Origin: Gammaproteobacteria bacterium
Lineage (GTDB): Bacteria > Pseudomonadota > Gammaproteobacteria > Pseudomonadales > Azotimanducaceae
DNA: 11,216 bases
Assembly (NCBI GenBank): GCA_026706425.1
Contig: JAPOYW010000353.1
Location: 1 to 11,216, forward strand
Direction of reading: 5' to 3'
The position numbers were made by a program, and so were the translations under genes. Below the pieces are notes generated by a model that saw nothing but the letters and a program-made list of their open reading frames with translations, was not told the DNA's origin and did not search any database. This document shows, one piece after another, positions 1 through 5,393 of this stretch; the stretch's first letter is position 1; each line of letters opens with the position of its first letter.

Positions 1-351
1 CTCGTATGCTTCCTTTGGCGTGATGCTGCGGTTCTTGCGCCGACGCAGGCCGTCGTCGTCCATGGTCAGCATCGCGAGAAAGACGTCCCGGTCCTTCTCC
101 GGCTTGTCCGAAGCCGGCATCAGCAGACCGAGAATGACCGCGCGCACGACCACCAAAGGCTTGCGCCCCCACCACTTACCGAGACCCGTCAAGGTCTGGC
201 TGTAGTTCGCCTTACGCTCCTTGTAGCTCTCCTTTGAGAGTTTGGACACCGGGAACTGCGTCTCGATGAAGCAAGGCCCGGCGCGATCGTCCGCATTGGA
301 TGCCGACGCGGGCAGTTCAGGCGCGGAGAGAGCCGCCGAATCCGGTGCCAA
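1..351 (-). CDS. DUF1156-type DNA methyltransferase, N-terminal part (truncated by window edge)
   Basis: The first 117 residues of a larger protein are visible; the rest lies left of the window. Residues 29-80 carry the DUF1156 signature that precedes an adenine-specific DNA methyltransferase domain: IETQFPVSKLSKESYKER, a KWWGRKP block at 59-65 and VVVRAVILGLLMP at 67-79. The methylase catalytic motifs are outside the window, so the activity is inferred from the family. The start is TTG at 351-349. It cannot lie further upstream, because the stop of the preceding DUF3780 gene is in this frame two codons earlier. A GGGAGG ribosome binding site lies 6 nt before the TTG, and the conserved block begins 28 codons later. 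The gene follows DUF3780 with a 3-nt gap, as the third gene of the DUF499-DUF3780-DUF1156 operon. Expected role: modifying host DNA so that the system can tell self from phage. Confidence 0.9.
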   Translation of the reverse strand, partial: MAPDSAALSAPELPASASNADDRAGPCFIETQFPVSKLSKESYKERKANYSQTLTGLGKWWGRKPLVVVRAVILGLLMPASDKPEKDRDVFLAMLTMDDDGLRRRKNRSITPKEAYE

Positions 352-354
352 GAG

Positions 355-1020
355 TCACCTCCCGACTCTGCTCGTGGCCATCCGCAACGACCGGGAGTCG
401 TCCCGAGGTGTAGCTTCTTCGGACTCCTCCGACGCTACGAGCCGAAACAGATCGGCATGACGATTTGAATCACCATCGATGACCGGATTCTCGGTAAGGG
501 CGAAGCGGACTGCCTTCCGCCAGCCCTTGTTCCTCCCGCGCAGGACATGGCCGGTGGCCGCGTTGGTCATCGTGAACAGCCACCAGCGCTCTTCCGGTGC
601 CAACCCGAGCCAGTTTTTGATAGCAGCGGGAATCAGTGCGGGGTCCGCGTCTTCCACGGCCCACGCGAGCAACGTGAGTTCCTTGCCGAGCAGTCGCGTT
701 ACGAGATTGTCGCCGCGCTTCCACCGTCCGGACGGCAAACCTTGTTTCCTAAGGCGCCGGTTGAACTCCACACGCACGTCGTCGGCGATCGCGTCCCACT
801 TGTCGCGAGCCAATGTCGCTCGGTAGCGAGCATCGTCGGTGCCAACACCCAAAGGGACAGAGGCCCGTTCCGGGTTGAATCTCAGATGTTCGGCGAAGAG
901 GACATCCTTGCGGCTGCCCCCCGGAATCGTCACCACGAAATGGTGTTCCGACTCCTCGGGTCGAAAGCCGAATCCCTGGGGCTTGGATCGTTGGCCGCTG
1001 GCTGCGAGCGGGGCGTTCAT
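355..1020 (-). CDS. DUF3780 family anti-phage-associated protein
   Basis: 221 aa. I recognise the DUF3780 family from its typical N-terminus (GFGF at 16-19, then SEHHFVVTIP at 24-33), the segment LLGKELTLLAWAVEDAD at 110-126, and NWLGLAPEERWWLFTMTNAATG at 136-157 (read as two adjoining blocks), followed by GRNKGWRKAVRFALTENP. Its biochemical role is not known to me; I see no nuclease or ATPase motif, signal peptide or membrane segment. The reading frame is open to an ATG at 1080, but I chose the ATG at 1020. It forms an ATGA overlap with the DUF499 stop, which implies translational coupling, and the family block begins soon after it. The extra 20 residues of the longer form look like read-through of DUF499 sequence in another frame. 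Members of this family are usually encoded next to DUF499 and DUF1156 proteins, so it is probably a subunit or adaptor of that complex. The last 40 residues are acidic then basic and look disordered. Confidence 0.88.
   Translation of the reverse strand: MNAPLAASGQRSKPQGFGFRPEESEHHFVVTIPGGSRKDVLFAEHLRFNPERASVPLGVGTDDARYRATLARDKWDAIADDVRVEFNRRLRKQGLPSGRWKRGDNLVTRLLGKELTLLAWAVEDADPALIPAAIKNWLGLAPEERWWLFTMTNAATGHVLRGRNKGWRKAVRFALTENPVIDGDSNRHADLFRLVASEESEEATPRDDSRSLRMATSRVGR
358..363 (-). promoter_or_regulatory. Shine-Dalgarno site GGGAGG for the TTG-started methyltransferase
   Basis: On the minus strand GGGAGG ends 6 nt before the TTG at 351-349 and sits within the last codons of the DUF3780 gene. 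It is close to the anti-SD consensus at good spacing and decides the choice of the rare TTG start. A strong ribosome site with a weak start codon suggests tuned expression of the methylase (inference). Confidence 0.75.
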
Positions 1021-4000
1021 GGCTCCACGTCCTCGCGCCGGTATTCGGCCTTGATTTCTGCGATGTAGTCTTGGAACCACTGGCCGGTCTTGAAGCGAAT
1101 TCGCTTTGCGGCGATGAATACTTCGCCGTCGGCGATGAGTCCCCGCAGGACTTCGACAGTCTTCTCGATGCGTTCGTCGTCGAGTTCCACATCGTCGGAA
1201 AGATTTAGTTCGCTCCAGGTGTCGTTGGCTTGGACATTCAACCGCAATCCCCCAGCGACGCCGTTGTGTTTCTTGAGGCGGGCGACGAACCCGTATGCGG
1301 TTCGCGTGGTGGTGAATTCGATTTCCCTAGGAGGCGTCCAAACGACCGGTTGCTCCGTGTCGATAGGTTTTTCGACCGGCTTCTCGGCTATGTTGCGGCG
1401 GTGCTGATCGGACTCGATACCGTTGCGTTCGGCGACGGCGAGGACGACGCGGGTGCCTTCGGGAACGGCGAACGGTTCGTCGTAGATACCGCCCGCAACC
1501 TTGGGGTCAGAACCGTCGGTCGTGTATCGGAGGGTCGCAGCGGGGACTGAACGGAGTTCGACCATGCGCCGGTCGCCGTCCAGAAACTCGCGGGATTGCA
1601 GAGTGATTCGGTTCGTCCACTCGATGGAGTCCCCGGTTTCGTGTTCGCCGGTGGAATCTACCGCGAGGAATGAGACCCGCAGCTCCTTAGTTTCGAGATC
1701 ACGTCCAATACTCTGGGACGCAGATGTCGCTGGGCCGCCGATCTCCATGTAGAGCGTATCACCGTTGACAGGCGACAGACGGAGCTTTGCCAATCCCGTG
1801 TCATTGTCCCTGCTTAACTCCCGGACGCGCACGCTTGTGGCGGGCCTGGGAAACGGCCCTTTGTTCACATAGTTTCCTTCCTCGCGCCAGATGTCCTTGT
1901 GAACGCAATCCGCCTTCAGCTTGTTGAGAGCGTCGGGGTGGTGCCACTGCCATACGGGCGAGGTTGCCGCCCTGCGCCTCACCTCCGACCAGAGCATAGA
2001 CTGCTGCGTAAACAGCCTCGCTTCGACTTTCTGGCGGAAGGTGGCGCTAGTGATGTCGGTCGTGTATTTCTGCTTCCCAGCGAGTGCGTCCCGCACCTGC
2101 TCCTCGCCGTCGTAGTGGTTCTCGCGGAACTCCATTAGGAAGTCCACTCTCGATAGACGGTCTCGAGTGGGGTAATACAACGTGGTGAACGTCTCGCGGA
2201 CGGCACTGTGGAACTGGGTTAGGAATCGGGGCAGAAGCTGTTCCCGAGCCTGCTGCATCTGCACATCGCTGTCGGCCACGCCTTCTTCGTGCATCTCGTG
2301 GATGATCTGATTGATGGCTTTGAGTTCGCGGGCGCGTTCGAGCAACGAGTCGAACGCCCGCTGCCCGGTCAGGAAGCACATGCGGTTGCCGTAGGTATGC
2401 TGATCGTAGAGCGTCGCCAGATCCGGATGGAGACCGTTCGGATGCGGTTCCGTCACCACGAGAGTCACGCGGTTGGGGTCTATGTCGATCTCATCAACGG
2501 CTGGGAGCGGAATCAGATCTTGGTAGCAGGTCCCTTCCGTCGGATCGAATATCTCCGCCAAGCGTTCCTTCAGTTCGCGCGTGGCCTGATCGCGGACGTA
2601 TGCGCCGGCTGTGGTCGTTACCCGCGCGATGAGGTTCTGCACGTTGCGCACGTGCAGACGACCGTCGTTCGTCGTGTGCAGGTACCAAGCGGCGGTTGCC
2701 AAGCGGCCGATGACTTCGTTTTGAAGCCGAGATATGTCGCGACCGGGTTCGCACAGGTTGGCGATGATCTCGGGGACTGTTAGTCCTTTGACGGCGTTTG
2801 GAACGTTGGCCAAGGACGCGATCAGCAGAAGACGCATGACGTCCTGAGCGTCCTCGTCGCCTCCGAGATTCGCGTCAATGGTCTCAGCAACCGCACTGCC
2901 ACCCGAGGTGATGTCGTGGGCGACGGCGTTCTCGAGCGTCGGGTTGATCTGGTTGATCTCGGTCAGCGTCTCGCGGCTGGCAAGATCGAGGTCGTGGTTG
3001 GCGACAAGGTAGGGGTCGCTGTCCGACGCCCAGATTCTGGAGACCACGATCCGCATCAGGCGGATCAACCCCCGCGTTTGCTGGAATCCTTGGTTTTCGC
3101 GAAACCGCGCGTAGAGATCCCGGATGGCTGGATGGAACGGGTAGGACACCATGACTTGGCTGGCGAATTGCTCCGGCGAGGCGTTGGTGACATCCATCTG
3201 TCGGGCATCGCGGACGGCCTTGGCATAGCCCTGGGCTACCGCTTCGACCTCTTTCTGCTCAGGCAGTTTCTCGAAGATGCGCTTGCGAAGGATGTGGTAG
3301 AACTCGTCGGTGTTGATCCGCACGGGTTCCAGGTTCATTGCGCTGCGACCCGTCTCCCCTTCGAAGTTGTCCAATGCGACGTTGACCTGCGCCCGACCCG
3401 CGGCGGAGGACGCTCGGAGATCGGATATGACCACGCATACGTTGGCGAGTTCGTCGCGCCCCGCGGCGACGAGAAGGTTCGAAAGCGCGGTAGTGGTGAC
3501 GGTTGCCAGATCCGAATTGCCGATGCTCTTGGACGCGGCATTGACGAGGTAGGGCTGCAACTCGTCGAGCATGATGACCAACGGTCCACCGCGGAGGAGA
3601 TTCACCCATGCAGTCTGTCCCGGCGCGGCCAGCGGCGCATAGTAGTCCGCGAACTGCTCCTTCTTCCCAAGCTGTTCTGCGACGGCACCCCAGATGCCGA
3701 GCGGCGCATCGCTCTCGCGGCCCGTAAATGCGACGACTCGAACCGGTTCGAGATCAGGACGAGGTTCGTAGAAGCCGCCCATCACCTCCGATCGGTACTC
3801 GGGATGTTTGGCGAGGAGACCGAGGGCGAGCAGGTTGTGCGTCTTGCCGCCTCCCATCGCTTGCGTGAGCTTGAACACACCCTGTGTAGACTGGCCTTCC
3901 AGCCGACGGAATCCCTCCGCCAGCAGCGTCTTCATGCCCTCGGTGATGTAGTTCTCGGCGAAGAAGCTGGCCGGATCGATGCGGTCTTGGGTCAGGTCGG

Positions 4001-4121
4001 TGAGGTCGAGTACTGTGTCCCGCCGTGATGGATCGAAGGTTCCTGATCGGGGTACGCAGGCCTGCTTGATGGTCAGCACGGTGGTCTTTCCTGTCTCTTT
4101 CGCAGCGTTTTGCCCTTCCAT
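1017..4121 (-). CDS. DUF499 family P-loop ATPase (anti-phage-associated)
   Basis: 1034 aa, first gene of the DUF499-DUF3780-DUF1156 operon. Residues 15-60 match the family N-terminus (VLTIKQACVPR, then the DPASFFAENYIT block). Walker A is QAMGGGKTH at 87-95 and Walker B is LVIMLDELQPY at 181-191, so this is an intact AAA/STAND-like nucleoside triphosphatase. The middle is predominantly helical. At about 850-905 lies a short beta-rich module with RYTTDGSDP and a Y-x4-F pattern, like the chitobiase C-terminal (CHB_HEX_C) Ig-like fold. Residues 943-1034 form an alpha/beta tail. The protein has no signal peptide and is cytoplasmic. The ATG at 4121 has no clear ribosome site; a GTG at 4079 (residue 15), preceded by AGGAAAG, is an alternative start right at the conserved block. 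The stop overlaps the next ATG by 4 bp. Likely role: ATP-driven switch or DNA-remodelling subunit of a methylase-linked phage defence system (family knowledge plus inference). Confidence 0.9.
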   Translation of the reverse strand: MEGQNAAKETGKTTVLTIKQACVPRSGTFDPSRRDTVLDLTDLTQDRIDPASFFAENYITEGMKTLLAEGFRRLEGQSTQGVFKLTQAMGGGKTHNLLALGLLAKHPEYRSEVMGGFYEPRPDLEPVRVVAFTGRESDAPLGIWGAVAEQLGKKEQFADYYAPLAAPGQTAWVNLLRGGPLVIMLDELQPYLVNAASKSIGNSDLATVTTTALSNLLVAAGRDELANVCVVISDLRASSAAGRAQVNVALDNFEGETGRSAMNLEPVRINTDEFYHILRKRIFEKLPEQKEVEAVAQGYAKAVRDARQMDVTNASPEQFASQVMVSYPFHPAIRDLYARFRENQGFQQTRGLIRLMRIVVSRIWASDSDPYLVANHDLDLASRETLTEINQINPTLENAVAHDITSGGSAVAETIDANLGGDEDAQDVMRLLLIASLANVPNAVKGLTVPEIIANLCEPGRDISRLQNEVIGRLATAAWYLHTTNDGRLHVRNVQNLIARVTTTAGAYVRDQATRELKERLAEIFDPTEGTCYQDLIPLPAVDEIDIDPNRVTLVVTEPHPNGLHPDLATLYDQHTYGNRMCFLTGQRAFDSLLERARELKAINQIIHEMHEEGVADSDVQMQQAREQLLPRFLTQFHSAVRETFTTLYYPTRDRLSRVDFLMEFRENHYDGEEQVRDALAGKQKYTTDITSATFRQKVEARLFTQQSMLWSEVRRRAATSPVWQWHHPDALNKLKADCVHKDIWREEGNYVNKGPFPRPATSVRVRELSRDNDTGLAKLRLSPVNGDTLYMEIGGPATSASQSIGRDLETKELRVSFLAVDSTGEHETGDSIEWTNRITLQSREFLDGDRRMVELRSVPAATLRYTTDGSDPKVAGGIYDEPFAVPEGTRVVLAVAERNGIESDQHRRNIAEKPVEKPIDTEQPVVWTPPREIEFTTTRTAYGFVARLKKHNGVAGGLRLNVQANDTWSELNLSDDVELDDERIEKTVEVLRGLIADGEVFIAAKRIRFKTGQWFQDYIAEIKAEYRREDVEP

Positions 4122-4151
4122 GGGGTAAGCCGCTCGCCGTCACCGCAGTTC

Positions 4152-4187
4152 AGCCTGCATTGTAGCGCATGAGTTGCGCAGCGACCG
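4152..4187 (-). promoter_or_regulatory. Possible promoter of the DUF499 operon
   Basis: On the minus strand a TACAAT hexamer (4164-4159) matches a sigma-70 -10 box and would start transcription about 30 nt before the DUF499 ATG. The -35 region (around CGGTCG, 4187-4182) is a poor match, so the promoter is weak, activator-dependent or not real. A 5-bp inverted repeat, GCGCA-N5-TGCGC at 4165-4179, fills the spacer directly next to the -10 box, where a repressor could bind. Confidence 0.3.
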
Positions 4188-4192
4188 ATTCG

Positions 4193-4232
4193 TCTCCGTG
4201 TGGTAGTCAACAGCCATTTGAGGACACGGAGA
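4193..4232. repeat. 9-bp perfect inverted repeat upstream of the DUF499 operon
   Basis: The arms TCTCCGTGT (4193-4201) and ACACGGAGA (4224-4232) are perfect reverse complements separated by 22 nt. They lie just upstream of the putative DUF499 promoter. Arm centres are about three helical turns apart, compatible with a dimeric regulator or with chance. There is no T-run, so it is not an intrinsic terminator. Confidence 0.45.
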
Positions 4233-4324
4233 GGCCGCCGAGACGTTGGGCCACAGTCATGTGATCCCACGCTGGCGCCTTGTCCTGTATGAACGTCCAG
4301 CATTTTCAGCAGTGTACTACCGAG

Positions 4325-4340
4325 TTGGCCTGCAGGCCAA
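4325..4340. repeat. 16-bp perfect palindrome TTGGCCTGCAGGCCAA
   Basis: Both strands read TTGGCCTGCAGGCCAA with no mismatch. It lies in the gene-free region upstream of the DUF499 operon, and a second palindrome with the same TTGGCC core is centred 41 bp away. The symmetry fits an operator for a dimeric regulator. It is too short and lacks the T-run needed for a terminator. The function is inferred. Confidence 0.5.
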
Positions 4341-4368
4341 GCACGTCGGACCTCACTGTAGACGCACA

Positions 4369-4378
4369 GTTGGCCAAC
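4369..4378. repeat. 10-bp perfect palindrome GTTGGCCAAC
   Basis: GTTGGCCAAC is a perfect palindrome sharing the TTGGCC/GGCCAA core of the 16-bp palindrome at 4325-4340. The two centres are 41 bp apart, close to four helical turns, so bound dimers would lie on the same face of the DNA. It may be a paired operator site. Chance is possible for a 10-mer on its own. Confidence 0.4.
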
Positions 4379-4417
4379 GTGTCACGGCCCCGTTGGCGAG
4401 CCTCCGACGAGCAGGGA

Positions 4418-4449
4418 CTTGACCAATACCATGCCAGTGTTGGTCCAAG
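4418..4449 (-). other. Stem-loop just after the HEPN-like gene
   Basis: On the minus strand CTTGGACCAA (4449-4440) pairs with TTGGTCAAG (4426-4418), giving about nine base pairs with a one-base bulge and a 13-nt loop. It begins 5 nt after the stop codon of the 312-aa gene. No T-run follows, so it may be a 3' stabilising hairpin or a weak or factor-dependent terminator rather than a classical one. Confidence 0.35.
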
Positions 4450-4454
4450 GTCCG

Positions 4455-5393
4455 CTACGAATCAGCCTCGCCGGGCCGCGCGTGGGGCGTCTCTCGACGT
4501 GGTTGTTCCCGTAATGCGTTTGCATGGCTGGCGAGTGCATTCAAGATGGCTTGCCGGTCCCGGACTCCGCTACGAAAGATATCTCGGGCTCGGCGCAACA
4601 TCGATCCGACCTCTGGACCGGGCGCGAGGTTTAGGGCTTCCATGACATCTCTTCCGTCTATTGGAAGTACGTCCTCGACGTGCGCTAACAGATCCCGCTC
4701 CATGATCCGAAGCACCTGCCTCACTAGATCGTCACTATTCGGAATGCACTCCAGATACTTGCGCCAACTCCCTAGCCGTCCTTCGCTGAACCTTTGGGGA
4801 TCGATCACAATGCCTAGACGCACGGATGCATCGCCAATGAGTCTGTGGAACTCTGATGCCGGCCATGCCCGATCGATTCGCCGCCGCAGGTCTTTCGTGG
4901 CTGCCTCGCCATCGTCGTCCGCAGACAAGACGGTCGACATTGCGCCTTGACAGTGGTCGACAACAGCGTGAACGTCTTCGCAGAGCGCGAGGAAACATAG
5001 ACGCCATCCCTTCCTGTTGTGGGGTGGACTCGTTCCGCAGGTCTGAATGAACCATCGACGAACACGTCTGGATATCGCTCGATCGCGATCACTCAGGAAG
5101 CCTAGGTTATGAAAACTCCAAGTACGTAGATCGTGTACAAGCTCGCGAGCAGAGACGGGATCAGCTCTGAGTCCTTGCGCGCCGGAAGGCAGTTGGAGAA
5201 GATATGCAATGGACACCCTGCCAGCTTCAAACAGCAACACGTAACTCCAGGAGACAAGCCTAAGGAAAGACGTCTCGTCATCATGTCCTGATGGTGGCGC
5301 GACGGTCACTTCCGCCAGGGCGGCCTCACCTACGAAACTGCGAAGTGAGTTTCGCAATTCCACGACGGCTGCATTGAGCACCGCGAAGTTCAT
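4455..5393 (-). CDS. HEPN-like protein with a CCA-adding-enzyme-like C-terminus; partner of the STAND NTPase
   Basis: 312 aa, predicted mostly helical and cytoplasmic. Residues 1-150 resemble a HEPN fold: amphipathic helices, then RTWSFHN at 90-96. R90-x4-H95 fits the HEPN ribonuclease motif (R-x4-6-H), although the residue after Arg is Thr rather than the usual Asn, Asp or His. A conserved-looking block follows, with W114, P123-P124 and W130. Residues 243-286 (LPIDGRDVMEAL, then LAPGPEVGSMLRRAR) resemble the C-terminal segment of tRNA nucleotidyltransferases (pattern NGxDLM..G..PGPxxGxLL). No nucleotidyltransferase active site (GD/GS...DxD) is present. The ATG at 5393 overlaps the STAND stop as ATGA, and GGAG lies just before it, so the two proteins are translationally coupled and probably form a complex. 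I infer an RNase effector, perhaps tRNA-directed. Both domain calls rest on motif recognition and need a structural or profile test. I do not know a named family for the whole protein. Confidence 0.72.
   Translation of the reverse strand: MNFAVLNAAVVELRNSLRSFVGEAALAEVTVAPPSGHDDETSFLRLVSWSYVLLFEAGRVSIAYLLQLPSGAQGLRADPVSARELVHDLRTWSFHNLGFLSDRDRAISRRVRRWFIQTCGTSPPHNRKGWRLCFLALCEDVHAVVDHCQGAMSTVLSADDDGEAATKDLRRRIDRAWPASEFHRLIGDASVRLGIVIDPQRFSEGRLGSWRKYLECIPNSDDLVRQVLRIMERDLLAHVEDVLPIDGRDVMEALNLAPGPEVGSMLRRARDIFRSGVRDRQAILNALASHANALREQPRRETPHARPGEADS

Larger units (their letters stand above)
4122..4454. other. Dyad-rich intergenic region between the two defence operons
   Basis: This gap of 333 bp has no convincing gene; reading frames crossing it lack family resemblance. 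It separates the STAND/HEPN-like operon from the DUF499 operon, so it should hold the end of the first transcript and the promoter of the second. It contains a stem-loop just after the upstream stop codon (4418-4449), two perfect palindromes built on TTGGCC/GGCCAA (4325-4340 and 4369-4378), a 9-bp perfect inverted repeat TCTCCGTGT/ACACGGAGA (4193-4201 and 4224-4232, 22-nt spacer), and a possible promoter near 4160. None of the hairpins is followed by a T-run on the minus strand, so intrinsic termination is not supported. Confidence 0.6.

Noticed and set aside
547..1068. 173-codon plus-strand open frame
   Set aside because: Antisense to the well-supported DUF3780 gene; its translation is Arg/Pro/Ala-rich with no recognisable domain.
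355..1080. 241-aa version of the DUF3780 protein
   Set aside because: The 20 extra residues overlap the end of DUF499 in another frame and precede the coupled ATG at 1020.
2289..2783. 164-codon plus-strand open frame
   Set aside because: Antisense to DUF499, with no recognisable domain and no plausible independent promoter seen.
2916..4028. 370-codon open frame on the plus strand
   Set aside because: It lies entirely antisense to the DUF499 gene, shows no family resemblance, and is explained by the GC-rich codon pattern of the real gene leaving the opposite strand without stops.
4193..4378. CRISPR-like repeat array
   Set aside because: The palindromes differ in length and spacing and there is no regular repeat-spacer pattern.
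4418..4449. Intrinsic terminator after the HEPN-like gene
   Set aside because: The stem is present but the downstream minus-strand sequence has no T-run, so I kept it only as a stem-loop.
4280..4645. 121-codon plus-strand frame crossing the intergenic region
   Set aside because: Half of it is antisense to the HEPN-like gene; no conserved motif or ribosome site; low-complexity Arg/Ala/Pro composition.
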